Positions 36,478 through 45,368 of a DNA stretch of 55,669 nt are shown here, piece after piece. Position 1 is the stretch's first letter. Every line of letters starts with the position of its first letter. The stretch comes from Deltaproteobacteria bacterium (lineage in GTDB: Bacteria > Desulfobacterota > Desulfuromonadia > Desulfuromonadales > JAAYDE01): the NCBI GenBank assembly GCA_016934985.1, contig JAFGRU010000041.1:1-55669 (forward strand), written 5' to 3'. The notes below the pieces were generated by a model. The model ran no database searches. It was not told where the DNA came from and was given only the letters and a program-made list of their open reading frames with translations. Made by a program: the position numbers and the translations under genes.

Positions 36478-37350
36478 ATGAATACGCTCAATATTATCGG
36501 ATGCGGCAAAGTCGGAAAAACCTTGGGCAGACTCTGGCTTGAGCAGAACCTGATCAAGGTCGGGGACGTCGTAAACAGGTCGCTGCAAAGTGCGGAGCAA
36601 GCGGTCAGCTTTCTCGGCCAGGGCCGGGCCGTAGCCGGTGTGTACGATATGCATCCCGCCGACATCTATCTGCTAGCCACCCCCGACGATAACATCCACG
36701 AAGCCGCTCGACAATTGGCTGAGTGCGGGATCATCCGCCCAAAAGATGCGGTTTTCCACTGCAGCGGCGCCCTCTCTTCCTCGATTTTATCAACATTACG
36801 CCAAACAGGTGCCGTTTTGGCGAGCGTTCACCCTGTAAAAAGCTTTACCGACCCGGTGGGCGCGCTCTCCACTTTTGCCGGCACCTTTTGCGCCGTTGAG
36901 GGCGATCCTCAGGCCCTGGCCATGATCGAGAAATTGTTCACAGACATCGGCGGACAAACGTTCCCGGTCGATCCGGATAACAAACACATCTATCATGCCG
37001 CAACGGTCTTTGCCTGCAACTACCTGACGGCACTCCTGGAAATCAGTCGCCGCTGCTGCCTCAAAGCAGGGATTGACGAAAAGACCGCCATGCATCTCCT
37101 GGAGCCCCTGGTGCGGGGAACCATTGCCAATGTTTTCAAAAACGGACCGGTACAGGCGTTGACGGGGCCTATTGCCCGAGGCGACACCAAACTCGTCGGC
37201 GATCAGTTGACCGCACTATCCGACTGGCGCCCGCAAACCGGCGAACTCTACCGTCTGTTTGGGAAAGTTGCCCTGGAACTTGCGAAAGAGCAAAGAATGC
37301 TATCTCGTCATGAACTGGACGCGATGGAGACCCTTTTAGGCAGCAAATAA
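36478..37350 (+). CDS. Rossmann-like/DUF2520 domain oxidoreductase
   Basis: 290 aa. N-terminal NAD(P)-binding fold (about 1-120) beginning LNIIGCGKVGKTLGRLW, with ATPDDNI and VFHCSGALSSSIL; C-terminal all-helical DUF2520 domain (about 130-285) with SVHPVKSFTDP, YHAATVFACNYL and a late GPIARGD. The arrangement resembles 6-phosphogluconate or ketopantoate reductase-like dehydrogenases, but the substrate is not known. It starts 36 bp before an exported DNA ligase gene, possibly one transcript. Confidence 0.85.
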   Translation: MNTLNIIGCGKVGKTLGRLWLEQNLIKVGDVVNRSLQSAEQAVSFLGQGRAVAGVYDMHPADIYLLATPDDNIHEAARQLAECGIIRPKDAVFHCSGALSSSILSTLRQTGAVLASVHPVKSFTDPVGALSTFAGTFCAVEGDPQALAMIEKLFTDIGGQTFPVDPDNKHIYHAATVFACNYLTALLEISRRCCLKAGIDEKTAMHLLEPLVRGTIANVFKNGPVQALTGPIARGDTKLVGDQLTALSDWRPQTGELYRLFGKVALELAKEQRMLSRHELDAMETLLGSK

Positions 37351-37384
37351 CAAACATCCCCTACCCTGAAAAAGGAATCGGCTT

Positions 37385-38215
37385 TTGCTTCGAAAAATCT
37401 TTCTTTCAGTGCTGCTGTTTTTCATCCTCGCCTGGCAGGCTCAGGCTCTTGATATCATGCAGCCCCTTGTCTATGAGGAGGGTCTTGACCTTTCCAAGTG
37501 GCTGATGAGCGAAAAACTCGATGGCGTGAGGGGATATTGGGATGGTCGCCGGTTGTTGTCCAAAAACGGGTTGCCGTTTCACCCCCCTGAAGCCTTTACC
37601 GGAAACTTTCCTGCTTTTGCCATTGAAGGGGAAATCTGGGGCGGCAGGAATACCTTCGAAAAAACCATTTCCATCGTCAAGCAACAGCACCCCCATGAGG
37701 ACTGGCTGAAACTGAAATTCGCCGTTTTCGACGTACCGACAGCACCAGGCGGATTTGAAAAACGCCTGAAAAAAGCCCAAGACTGGTTCGCTGGACACCC
37801 CGCACCCCATGCCTTTGTCATCGAGCACCATCCTGTCGACAATCAGGAACACCTGGCCAGGGAATTAAATCGCATCGACAGCCTTGGCGGTGAAGGAATC
37901 ATTCTCAGAAGGCGGGGCTCTCTTTACACTCCCGGTAGAAGCAACGACATCCTCAAAGTCAAAAGCTACTACGACAGAGAAGCCGTCGTCCTCGCGCACC
38001 TCCCCGGCAGCGGCAGAAACGAAGGAAGATTGGGGTCGCTCCTGGTCGAGTTGCCGGAGAGCGGCATCCGTTTCAAAATTGGCAGCGGCTTTTCCGATGC
38101 AATGCGCAGCCATCCCCCACCCATAGGTTCTTTGATCACTTTCAAGCATTACGGCTTCTATGCTTCGGGTATTCCCAAATTCCCCTCTTTTCTACGCAAA
38201 AAGGAGAACTTCTAG
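37385..38215 (+). CDS. Exported ATP-dependent DNA ligase (LigE-like)
   Basis: 276 aa. A signal peptide (about 1-21, ends QAQA) is followed directly by the adenylation domain: nucleotidyl-accepting Lys44 in MSEKLDGVRGYWDG, then AIEGEIWG, the GEGIILRRRGSLY motif IV and LKVKSYYDREAVV motif V; a small OB-fold follows (about 205-276). The size and signal match the periplasmic LigE type found in Gram-negative bacteria such as Neisseria and Campylobacter, thought to act on incoming DNA. TTG start at 37385 with AAGGA 8 nt upstream; no nearer ATG. Confidence 0.85.
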   Translation: MLRKIFLSVLLFFILAWQAQALDIMQPLVYEEGLDLSKWLMSEKLDGVRGYWDGRRLLSKNGLPFHPPEAFTGNFPAFAIEGEIWGGRNTFEKTISIVKQQHPHEDWLKLKFAVFDVPTAPGGFEKRLKKAQDWFAGHPAPHAFVIEHHPVDNQEHLARELNRIDSLGGEGIILRRRGSLYTPGRSNDILKVKSYYDREAVVLAHLPGSGRNEGRLGSLLVELPESGIRFKIGSGFSDAMRSHPPPIGSLITFKHYGFYASGIPKFPSFLRKKENF

Positions 38216-38347
38216 TGATCCGGGAGCAATGACATCCCTGAAACCATCTGACTCAGAATACTTAAGAACCCTTCAAATCATTATTCCGCCGGGGCAAAGG
38301 TTCATCTGTGCCTGCCCTTTCATTTGCACGGCACAATTACAGAAATG

Positions 38348-38382
38348 AAACAGGCCCTTGAATCTCTTCAAGGGCCTGTTTT
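38348..38382 (+). terminator. Bidirectional terminator after the DNA ligase gene
   Basis: A 15-bp perfect stem AAACAGGCCCTTGAA (38348-38362) with loop TCTC and its complement (38367-38381), followed by T. It serves the plus-strand ligase and possibly the minus-strand gene ending at 38450. Confidence 0.85.
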
Positions 38383-38449
38383 CCAGGGTCATTCTGGCCT
38401 CGGGTAGGAATTCCGCAAATGAACCCCCAGATTGCTTCCCGCCGTTTGC

Positions 38450-38767
38450 TTAGTCGTCCATATAGAAAGGCGGGAGGTCATAACCTAAGTTGTCGAGAAA
38501 ACGATAGTATTCACCCACCGTACAAGACAGCTCGCCCTTGTTGCAGCGATTGAAAATATCCATAACAACCCGGCAGTCGCGACTTCTTTTCGAATAATCG
38601 GCGGACTGGCAGTCATAATAAATCTGTTGGAAGGCATAGTAGACATTCTTATTAATCTTAGACGGATTATGATTAAAATATCCCTTGGCGAAAAAAGTGA
38701 AATAAACCAGGGAAACAATGAATGCTACTGCCATAATTTTGGCCATCATGTAAACATATTTGCTCAT
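38450..38767 (-). CDS. Small single-pass membrane protein, unknown
   Basis: 105 aa with one hydrophobic segment near residues 9-28 (MAVAFIVSLVYFTFFAKG) and a soluble remainder. Four cysteines (in YYDCQSAD, RDCRVV, NRCNKG and LSCTVG) suggest disulfides if this part is periplasmic. The acidic end is PPFYMDD. No family recognised. Isolated gene with a terminator-like hairpin 68 bp past its stop. Confidence 0.6.
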   Translation of the reverse strand: MSKYVYMMAKIMAVAFIVSLVYFTFFAKGYFNHNPSKINKNVYYAFQQIYYDCQSADYSKRSRDCRVVMDIFNRCNKGELSCTVGEYYRFLDNLGYDLPPFYMDD

Positions 38768-39036
38768 TTTTTACTCTCTTTCACACTATCTGGTTAACCT
38801 CAACCTAACCCCTGCGCCAAACTCAAAGGGTCATTCTCGTCACCAAAGCGCATTTTTATAGCGCTTGGCCCTTGACTACAGCACTTTTTCCCATCAGGTC
38901 GGAAGCATTTGCAACCCCAAAGCACAAACCTTCCCGACCAAACAACTTCCATGTTGTCTTTCAAAGACTATTCCTTAGCCTCAATTAATTAATACCCAAT
39001 TCCACGTTGACTACACAGAGAGACCTGGACGAACCT

Positions 39037-39501
39037 TCATTCAGAAAGTCCGCCAAGCTTGGAGATATACCGGAAATGAGCCTCTTCCATCGGCTGTATT
39101 GAAAGGCGCGAACCACGCTTTGCGACCATGATGCCCACCAGAGCGGGATCTTCCTTGATCTGCTGCAGGGTTACCATCTTTGAAAAACGCGCCACAAAAG
39201 CAACATCAACCATAAACCAGAGCGGTTTAGCAGGCGTGCTGCGTTCGTCAAAGTATTTGCTCTCCCGATTCCAGGCGAAATGGTCGGGATAAGCCTCCCG
39301 CACGATTCGCCCGAGACCCACGATACCGGCCGGATTGATGTTGGAATGATAAACCAGAACCGCATCACCAACCTTCATGTCGTCGCGCATGAAATTTCGG
39401 GCCTGATAATTCCGCACACCCTCCCAATGGGTGACGCCTTCCCGCTCAAGATCGTCAAGGGAGTATGCGGAAGGTTCAGTTTTCATCAGCCAATAAGCCA
39501 T
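39037..39501 (-). CDS. EVE domain protein
   Basis: 154 aa, a single EVE (PUA-like) domain: MAYWLMKTEPSAYSLDDL at the start, GVTHWEGVRNYQARNFMRD, VGDAVLVYHSN, and the end AHFRYISKLGGL. The fold binds modified bases in DNA or RNA; stand-alone bacterial members of this thymocyte-protein-like type have no established role. Monocistronic. No defence or restriction genes are next to it, so a defence role should not be assumed. Confidence 0.9.
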   Translation of the reverse strand: MAYWLMKTEPSAYSLDDLEREGVTHWEGVRNYQARNFMRDDMKVGDAVLVYHSNINPAGIVGLGRIVREAYPDHFAWNRESKYFDERSTPAKPLWFMVDVAFVARFSKMVTLQQIKEDPALVGIMVAKRGSRLSIQPMEEAHFRYISKLGGLSE

Positions 39502-39906
39502 GTCGGGGGTATAAACGCGGATTATTCAAAAAAATTTTGCTGCAACCGCCAATTGCAGGCTTTCTCAAGCCGTGCTCACTCCTTGCTCCTCGACGTACCG
39601 CCAATACTCCGGCAGCCTGTCCGCCGCACAGCTATGGCAGGCGGGAGCAACTCGCTGTGCCTGGCTCGACCAAACGCAAACTTAACGATTGCACGAAAAA
39701 ACATCATGAATAAACCGCGTTAATCCTTTTCTCTGTCTACTCATGGGTTATGCACAAGATTGGAATGATAACCATTTTCCGATAAGAGTCAAATTATTTT
39801 ATTTTCATGTCATTACCATTAATGTCCCAGGGGTGCTCTCCATTTTTGCTTTTTCGAATATCATTTCTTTGCCGCATTCTGGTCTATATAGATGTTTTTA
39901 ACAGGC

Positions 39907-39955
39907 CGTTGAAAAACAGCGCGTCTTGCCTGATAAGCAAATTTTTATTTTTCAA
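39907..39955. repeat. Inverted repeat at the edge of the broken BTAD gene
   Basis: GTTGAAAAA (39907-39915) and TTTTTCAAC (39947-39955), each next to a CAGCG or CGCTG box. It may mark the breakpoint of the truncated regulator just downstream. The rest of 39502-39906 shows no gene. Confidence 0.4.
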
Positions 39956-40005
39956 CACGCTGCTAGGTCATGGTAGATTATCTGTCGGCCGAAGCTTATT
40001 TTTAA

Positions 40006-40964
40006 ATCAAGACAGGCGACCGCGAGAAAGGCCTGACTTCCCTGGCAAAAGCCCTCGCGTTGGGACGAAAACACGATTTTTCCCAGACACACTGGTGGCA
40101 GCCGGATATGATGGCCTTTCTTTGCGCACAAACAGTTGCGAATGATATTGAAGTTGTTTGGGTAAAAGGACTTATTCAGAAAACCCACCTGTGCCCTCCG
40201 AAAAATATTGTCGAAACCGAAAACTGGCCCTGACCTATAAAATTTATACGCTGGGACGTTTTACTATTGCCACAGACGTCGCCTCCCTGGTCTTCCCCCA
40301 GAAAAAACCTTTGGACATGTTGAAAACCATAATCGCCTTCGGCTGCCGGAACATTTGCAAAATGGCGGTAAGTGATGCCCTGTGGCCGGATTCCGACGGG
40401 GATAATGCCTCCCAGGCCTTTTCGACAACACTGCACCGCCTCCGGCGCCTTTTGGGGAACGACCAGGCCGAGCTGGTTCAAGACGGCACCATCAGCCTTA
40501 ATTTCAATTTCTGCTGGCTGGACTGCCTGGATTCCCATCGTTTGATTAATTTTGCGGAAAAAGCAGCTCTCAACGACAATGTCGGCCAGGCCATTGACTA
40601 CCTGGAAAGAGCCGAGGAGCTCTATAAAGGGCCTTTCCTGTCCCAGGATGAAAACCTGTCGTGGCTGGTTTCGAAAAGAGAGCAACTTGCCAACACCTTC
40701 TTGTCGGCACTTATGCGCCTGTGCGATATCTCAGAGTCAGAGGACCAGATGGAACGCGCCGTAGCGTGGTACCAGCGGTCTCTGGAAGTGGGAGATCTGT
40801 TCGAGGGATCGTACCAACATCTCTTGGTCTGCCTCCTGAAACTGGGGCGGAAAACTGAAGCCATCTCGACTTACAAACGCTGCCAAAAGAACCTTGCCGC
40901 CTTGTTCGGCACAGAACCATCTCCGAAAACCGAAGCTATCTATCTGTCCCTTATGAACGGCTAG
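40006..40964 (+). pseudogene. Frameshifted C-terminal remnant of a MalT-like BTAD transcriptional regulator
   Basis: From 40158 to 40964 one frame encodes a winged-helix plus BTAD region (YKIYTLGRFTIA, then ALWPDSDGDNASQAFSTTLH, LYKGPFLS and SPKTEAIYLSL), opening right after a TGA with only a TTG start. The residues that normally precede this in large MalT/LuxR-type BTAD regulators are found upstream in another frame: 40006-40235 reads ...HWWQPDMMAFLCAQTVANDI... and VWVKGLIQKTHL...ENWP, then stops. The two frames meet near 40225-40240, so a frameshift has split the gene, and the N-terminal ATPase is missing. The 268-residue open part could still be expressed as a SARP-like protein, so functionality is open. 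Confidence 0.7.
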
Positions 40965-41189
40965 TAAAACCTCTTCATCCGCCATCCCATCGTCATTCCG
41001 TCTATTGACTTCTGCCAACAATACATCTGAATCAAACCTGGAAGTATCCGGAATTTTATTTTGCCTGCAAACCGAAAAAGGTCCGCACAGGCTTTTCTCA
41101 TTCCAGCCAAAGACAAAAAAAAATTGCTATACTTAATCGGCGGAAAAATAGTTTCAAACCTGGAAACTTAACCGATGGGGATTAAAAGA

Positions 41190-41927
41190 ATGAAAATTTT
41201 TTTTCTGACAACCGTTCTCTCCATGTCCCTCTGCGCGGCCCCTGCCATGGCCGGCAACACCTTTGAAAAGGATACGATCAAGACTTCCGGAGGCGACCTG
41301 AGCATCACCTTTATCGGCCACGGCACCCTCATGCTGGAATACGGCGGCAAGGTCATCCACATCGACCCTTACAGCCGTCTGGCTGACTATGCCAAGCTTC
41401 CCAAGGCCGACATTATCTTTCTCACCCACCATCACCGCGATCATCTTGATTTGGAAGCCCTGCAGCCCATCCGCACGGCAAAGACCATCCTGGTTTTAAC
41501 CGAGAAATGCGCGGAACAGCTGGAAAGCGGCATCGTCATGAAAAACGGGGATGAAGCTACTGTTGACGGCATCAGCGTCAAAGCCGTACCCGCGTACAAC
41601 CTGATTCACAAACGGGACAACGGCCAGCCCTTTCATATCAAAGGCGAAGGGAATGGGTATGTCCTGAACTTTGCCGACACCAACGTCTACATTGCCGGGG
41701 ACACGGAAAACACCCCGGAGATGAAAGCGCTGAAAAATATCGATATTGCCTTCCTGCCCATGAATCTGCCCTATACAATGACCCCCGGGATGGTCGCCGA
41801 CGCGGCAAAAACTTTCAAACCCAAAGTGCTCTACCCCTATCATTACAGCGAGACGGATCCGTCGAAAGTCATCGCCCTGCTTAAAGACATTGAGGGCGTA
41901 GAAGTCCGCATCCGCAGGATGCGGTAA
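41190..41927 (+). CDS. Periplasmic MBL-fold metal-dependent hydrolase (UlaG-like)
   Basis: 245 aa from ATG 41190, which begins a standard signal peptide (MKIFFLTT...APAMA); an in-frame ATG at 41175 adds five residues. Mature protein is an UlaG-type metallo-beta-lactamase fold: FIGHGTLMLEYGGKVIHIDP, the metal motif LTHHHRDHLD near residue 80, AGDTENTPE, and LYPYHYSETDP with the last histidine. The export signal is unusual for UlaG relatives, most of which are cytoplasmic. Substrate unknown. Monocistronic. Confidence 0.85.
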   Translation: MKIFFLTTVLSMSLCAAPAMAGNTFEKDTIKTSGGDLSITFIGHGTLMLEYGGKVIHIDPYSRLADYAKLPKADIIFLTHHHRDHLDLEALQPIRTAKTILVLTEKCAEQLESGIVMKNGDEATVDGISVKAVPAYNLIHKRDNGQPFHIKGEGNGYVLNFADTNVYIAGDTENTPEMKALKNIDIAFLPMNLPYTMTPGMVADAAKTFKPKVLYPYHYSETDPSKVIALLKDIEGVEVRIRRMR

Positions 41928-42096
41928 ATTTGCACACTCGTCAGACTTCCTGTTCAGGGCATCCCCTAGGACAGCATCCGACTGAAAAAATGAAACATTT
42001 CAACTTATTGCGCCAACATAAAGGAACCTTAACTGTTGACAGCCGGAGAAAAGCAGGTTAAGTCTAAAAAAACTTTTTCTAACTTCGATTACTGAA

Positions 42097-42504
42097 ATGC
42101 CTGTTATTGAACTGAGCGCCGGGGAATGGCTGTCGATCATAACCCACATCAAACAGTGGGTCGGGAACCTGTTGCGCGCAAAAGAGGAGCGCAAACAAGA
42201 ATCAAAAGACGCACTGCGTTCGGTGATCAAGGCAGTCCGTGAAACGACCCTCTATCTGCACCGTCTGCGGGAGGGTGAAGGTAAGTCATTGGATATGGAG
42301 AGGGAGCTTTCACACCTCTGGACCGATCTATCTTTCCGGGTTGAAGATCTCAAGCTGAACAAACTGGCGGAGCGCTGCAATCTCATGGGAAAATACTGGG
42401 CCGACCCCACCCTTTTTGATCCTGCCTTTCTGGATCAGGCAAATGAACGTCTGGCCGATGTCGAGAAACTGGCCCGCCTCAGTCTGGAACAAAATTCAGG
42501 ATAG
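42097..42504 (+). CDS. Helical cytoplasmic protein, unknown
   Basis: 135 aa with no signal or membrane segment, rich in Glu, Lys, Arg and Leu and probably four helices. No motif recognised. It ends 3 bp before the 2-hydroxyacid dehydrogenase-like gene on the same strand, so they are almost certainly co-transcribed and perhaps co-functional. Confidence 0.7.
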   Translation: MPVIELSAGEWLSIITHIKQWVGNLLRAKEERKQESKDALRSVIKAVRETTLYLHRLREGEGKSLDMERELSHLWTDLSFRVEDLKLNKLAERCNLMGKYWADPTLFDPAFLDQANERLADVEKLARLSLEQNSG

Positions 42505-42507
42505 ATT

Positions 42508-43491
42508 ATGGCAAAGAAAATTCTTATAGCCTGCGATATCGGCGACCCTTTCAAAAACAAGCTGGAGAAAGCCGGCTTTGAGCTTTCATTTATAAAGGAT
42601 AAGGAGGCTCTGCCGCAAGCTCTCAAAGGGGTGCATGGCATGTTCATCGGCGCCCGCTTCCGCTTCACTCCTGGTATTCTGGAGCAGGCAGAAATACTGG
42701 AAGCTATTTCCTTTTGCGGTGCGGGGGTCGGCACCTATGTCGACGAAGAAACAGCCACCCGCAAAGGCATTGCCGTCATGAACGCTCCCGGCGTCAACGC
42801 CAATTCAGTGGCCGAATGCGCGGTGGGTTTTCTCCTCGCCTTTCACAAAAACCTGGTCCGCGAAAATAATGACCTGAAAGCGGGCAGCCCTTTCCGGGCC
42901 ATGACAACCGAAATCCAAGGCACGACCGCCGGCATTATCGGAATGGGGCATATCGGCCGGCGGATAAGTGAAATCCTCAGCCACGGCTTTCAGACTTCAA
43001 TCCTCTATTTCAGCCGTTCCCGCAAACCTGGATTGGAAGCCTCTCTCGGAGCCCGATTTGCCGATTTTGATACCGTTTTAAGAGAAAGCGACACCCTTTT
43101 TCCGGCTCTGCCGGAGACCGCCGAAACCAGGGGCATGATCGGCCGTGACGAACTGGCGAAAATGAAGCCGGACGCCATCCTCATCAATGTCGCCCGCCCC
43201 GGTCTGGTCGACGGTAAGGCACTTTACGAAGCCTTGAGTCACAACAAACTCCGGGCCGCCGCCTTTGACGGCTACTACGTCAGCAAACCCTATCCCTCAA
43301 ATTCGCAGGAAGACCCTTACGGCTTGTTTTCCCTTCCGGACAACAAATTTCTCTGCACCCCCCACACCGCCAGCCGCAGCCTCAAGGTCTGGGATGATCT
43401 TTTCGATCGTGCCGCGGACAACCTCATCGATTACTTTGTCACCGGGACCTGCGAAAACATCATCAACCCCAACTATCTTGACTTCAGATAA
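42508..43491 (+). CDS. D-isomer-specific 2-hydroxyacid dehydrogenase family protein
   Basis: 327 aa. NAD-binding GIIGMGHIGRRIS near residue 149, the catalytic Arg in LINVARPGLVDGKALYEAL, and the catalytic His in CTPHTASRS. The catalytic Glu region, normally LDVFEEEP, reads AAFDGYYVSKPYP and lacks an obvious Glu, so activity may be altered or directed at an unusual substrate. Family reactions: reversible NAD-linked reduction of 2-keto acids (phosphoglycerate, glycerate, lactate, phosphonate). Coupled to the small helical gene upstream. Confidence 0.85.
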   Translation: MAKKILIACDIGDPFKNKLEKAGFELSFIKDKEALPQALKGVHGMFIGARFRFTPGILEQAEILEAISFCGAGVGTYVDEETATRKGIAVMNAPGVNANSVAECAVGFLLAFHKNLVRENNDLKAGSPFRAMTTEIQGTTAGIIGMGHIGRRISEILSHGFQTSILYFSRSRKPGLEASLGARFADFDTVLRESDTLFPALPETAETRGMIGRDELAKMKPDAILINVARPGLVDGKALYEALSHNKLRAAAFDGYYVSKPYPSNSQEDPYGLFSLPDNKFLCTPHTASRSLKVWDDLFDRAADNLIDYFVTGTCENIINPNYLDFR

Positions 43492-43691
43492 CACCCGGTA
43501 ACTTCCCTTCCGGAAACCCTTTTTCCCGACCTCAAAAAAACACTTCTCAACAGGCATCGCAAGGCTTTCCAAAAGGCTTTCTAATATTATTTTTATTTTA
43601 ATAATTCCAGGCAGATACACGCCCGCCCAAAAACCTGAAAAATATATTTTTTGCAGGCAGAATTTTTTTTTACAAGGAATCATTTTCAGGA

Positions 43692-43778
43692 TTGCATTTA
43701 TGGAAAATAATGATTAAATATGCTTCGCCAATAATGATATTGGCAAGGACAACGAGATGGTCCCAAAGAAAGGAGGGT
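43692..43778 (+). promoter_or_regulatory. Promoter and conserved leader of the first Cache-like gene
   Basis: TTGCAT (43692-43697) and TAAATA (43715-43720) with a 17-bp spacer. The leader then holds a GCCAAT/ATTGGC hairpin and the block GAGATGG...AAAGAAAGGAGGGT (43754-43778), about 75 nt before the ATG. The same promoter layout and block precede the second copy (44631-44698). Confidence 0.6.
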
Positions 43779-43850
43779 GTTTTTCAGAAATTATGTGTTT
43801 CTGGATATGTTCTTCTTAGGCAGTCAAAATTTTCTTCGTAGGAGAAAACC

Positions 43851-44399
43851 ATGAAAAAAGTAGCATTATTTGCAGCAGTACTCTTGGTCTTCCTTGCAGG
43901 TTCAGCTCTGGCAGAACCCGCCCCGCAAAAAGTCGTGGACCTGGCCAATACCACCCTGGCTGACCTCGGATCGGACAAGGTTGTTGTAAGTTCAGTTCGT
44001 GAAATCAATGGCGAAGGCAGAACCCTGGCCGAAATCAAGAAAATCGATGAGGAATGGATTGCCGCCAAAAAAGCTGGACAAAAAATACCCCTTATGGATG
44101 AACTCATGTCCAACAATTGCGCCAAACGCCTCAATGAAATGATGGCTGAACATGCCTTTATCACCGAAATTTTTGTAACGGGCAGAGCTGGCGGCAATGT
44201 CTGCCAGACCGCACTGACCGGCGACTTCTGGCAGGGGGATGAAGCGAAATTCAAGGAAGTTTTCAAAAAAGGCGTCTACCTCAGTGAGGTGGAAGTCGAA
44301 GATGGGAAAAATCTTGTCCAGGTTTCCGTACCCGTAAAGATGAAAGCCCTTCACGTCGGGACCATGACCATCGTTGTCGATGTAGACAAAGTCCCCTAA
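43851..44399 (+). CDS. Secreted Cache/PDC-like protein, copy 1
   Basis: 182 aa. Sec signal peptide of 21 residues (MKKVALF..., ends SALA). The mature part has a helical first half and a PDC-like end: HAFITEIFVTGRAGGNV, TGDFWQGDEAKFKEVF and VSVPVKMKALHVGTMTIVVDVD, the order seen in periplasmic sensor domains of chemoreceptors and kinases, but here with no membrane anchor or output domain. It probably binds a small ligand in the periplasm. AGGAG precedes the ATG; a leader and terminator of its own surround it. About 60 % similar by eye to the next gene. It differs in two cysteines (NNCAKRL, NVCQTAL). Confidence 0.75.
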   Translation: MKKVALFAAVLLVFLAGSALAEPAPQKVVDLANTTLADLGSDKVVVSSVREINGEGRTLAEIKKIDEEWIAAKKAGQKIPLMDELMSNNCAKRLNEMMAEHAFITEIFVTGRAGGNVCQTALTGDFWQGDEAKFKEVFKKGVYLSEVEVEDGKNLVQVSVPVKMKALHVGTMTIVVDVDKVP

Positions 44400-44452
44400 G
44401 TCCTGCAAGGTTTTAAAAATTAGGTTTTCTTCTTTCCCAAAGATCATCTCTG

Positions 44453-44489
44453 AAAAAGCCGGGGGCTCAGATTGCCCCCGGCTTTTTTT
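44453..44489 (+). terminator. Terminator of Cache-like gene 1
   Basis: Stem AAAAAGCCGGGGGC (44453-44466), 7-nt loop, GCCCCCGGCTTTTT (44474-44487), T-run to 44489. It is 54 bp past the stop. Confidence 0.92.
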
Positions 44490-44630
44490 ATCAAAAATTC
44501 TCCTTTCAATCTGGGAAATCTGTCCCCCGCCGGCCCCTCTCTTCCTCAATAATTAAATAAAATTTGACCATCCAAAAAAACAATGCGCAGGCTCACCCCC
44601 AAAAAAAACCCCAAAGTGGTAATTTCGTGT

Positions 44631-44698
44631 TTGATTTTACGTCATAAAGTGATTAAATATTTTTTAGCCACAAGAGATGGTTCAAAAGAAAGGAGGGT
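44631..44698 (+). promoter_or_regulatory. Promoter and conserved leader of the second Cache-like gene
   Basis: TTGATT (44631-44636), 17-bp spacer, TAAATA (44654-44659), then GAGATGGTTCAAAAGAAAGG and AGGGT (44674-44698). Same spacing and leader block as copy 1, so the duplication included regulatory DNA. Confidence 0.6.
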
Positions 44699-44771
44699 CT
44701 CTTTTCAGTTCTGCCATTTTTTTTGAGTATGTTCTCTAACCCAATGAAAAATTGATCTTGAGGAGAAAACC

Positions 44772-45320
44772 ATGAAGAAAATTGCCGTTTTTGCAGCAGC
44801 ACTCGTTTTCACCTTCGTTGGTTCGGCTATGGCGGGACCCGCCCCCCAGAAAGTTGTTGACCTAGCTAATGGCGCTCTGGCCGAATTAGGAAAAGACAAG
44901 GTTGTTGTAAAAGAAGTAAGATTGCAAAATGCCGACGCCATGGGAATTAACCAGATTAAAGCCATTGATGCCGAATGGATAGCAGCAAAAAAAGCTGGGC
45001 AGAAACTCCCCATCATGATGGAAAAAATGGGCAACACATGCGCCAAACGCCTCAAGGAACTGATGGCTCAGCATGATTTCATCACCGAAATCTTTGTCAC
45101 CGACAACCAGGGTGCGAACGTTGGTCAGACAGCCATGACCGGTGACTACTGGCAGGGCGATGAAGCAAAGTTCCAGAAAGTTTACAAAGGAAGCGTCCTT
45201 GTTTCCGATGTAGAAGTGGATGACGGCAAAAATATTTCACAGGTGTCTGTTCCTGTAATGATGGGCAAACGCCATGTCGGAACCATGACCATCGGTGTGG
45301 ATGTAGACAAAGTCCCCTAA
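44772..45320 (+). CDS. Secreted Cache/PDC-like protein, copy 2
   Basis: 182 aa, same length as copy 1. Signal peptide MKKIAVFAAALVF... ending SAMA, then GPAPQKVVDLANG. The PDC-like part is FITEIFVTDNQGANVGQTAM, TGDYWQGDEAKFQKVY, VSVPVMMGKRHVGTMTIGVD. One of the two copy-1 cysteines is retained (NTCAKRL); the other is glycine (NVGQTAM). AGGAGAAAACC precedes the ATG in both copies. A family of stand-alone periplasmic ligand-binding proteins; ligand and partner not deducible. Confidence 0.75.
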   Translation: MKKIAVFAAALVFTFVGSAMAGPAPQKVVDLANGALAELGKDKVVVKEVRLQNADAMGINQIKAIDAEWIAAKKAGQKLPIMMEKMGNTCAKRLKELMAQHDFITEIFVTDNQGANVGQTAMTGDYWQGDEAKFQKVYKGSVLVSDVEVDDGKNISQVSVPVMMGKRHVGTMTIGVDVDKVP

Positions 45321-45368
45321 ACTCAACTTATTGAAAAAAAATTTTTCCTTTCGTGAAACCGTCTCTGA

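Noticed and set aside
39037-39501. EVE protein as part of a defence island
   Set aside because: No restriction, methylase, toxin or helicase genes are adjacent.
43793-43819. Eight-codon leader peptide before Cache-like gene 1
   Set aside because: The corresponding frame in the duplicated leader is different, so peptide coding is not conserved.
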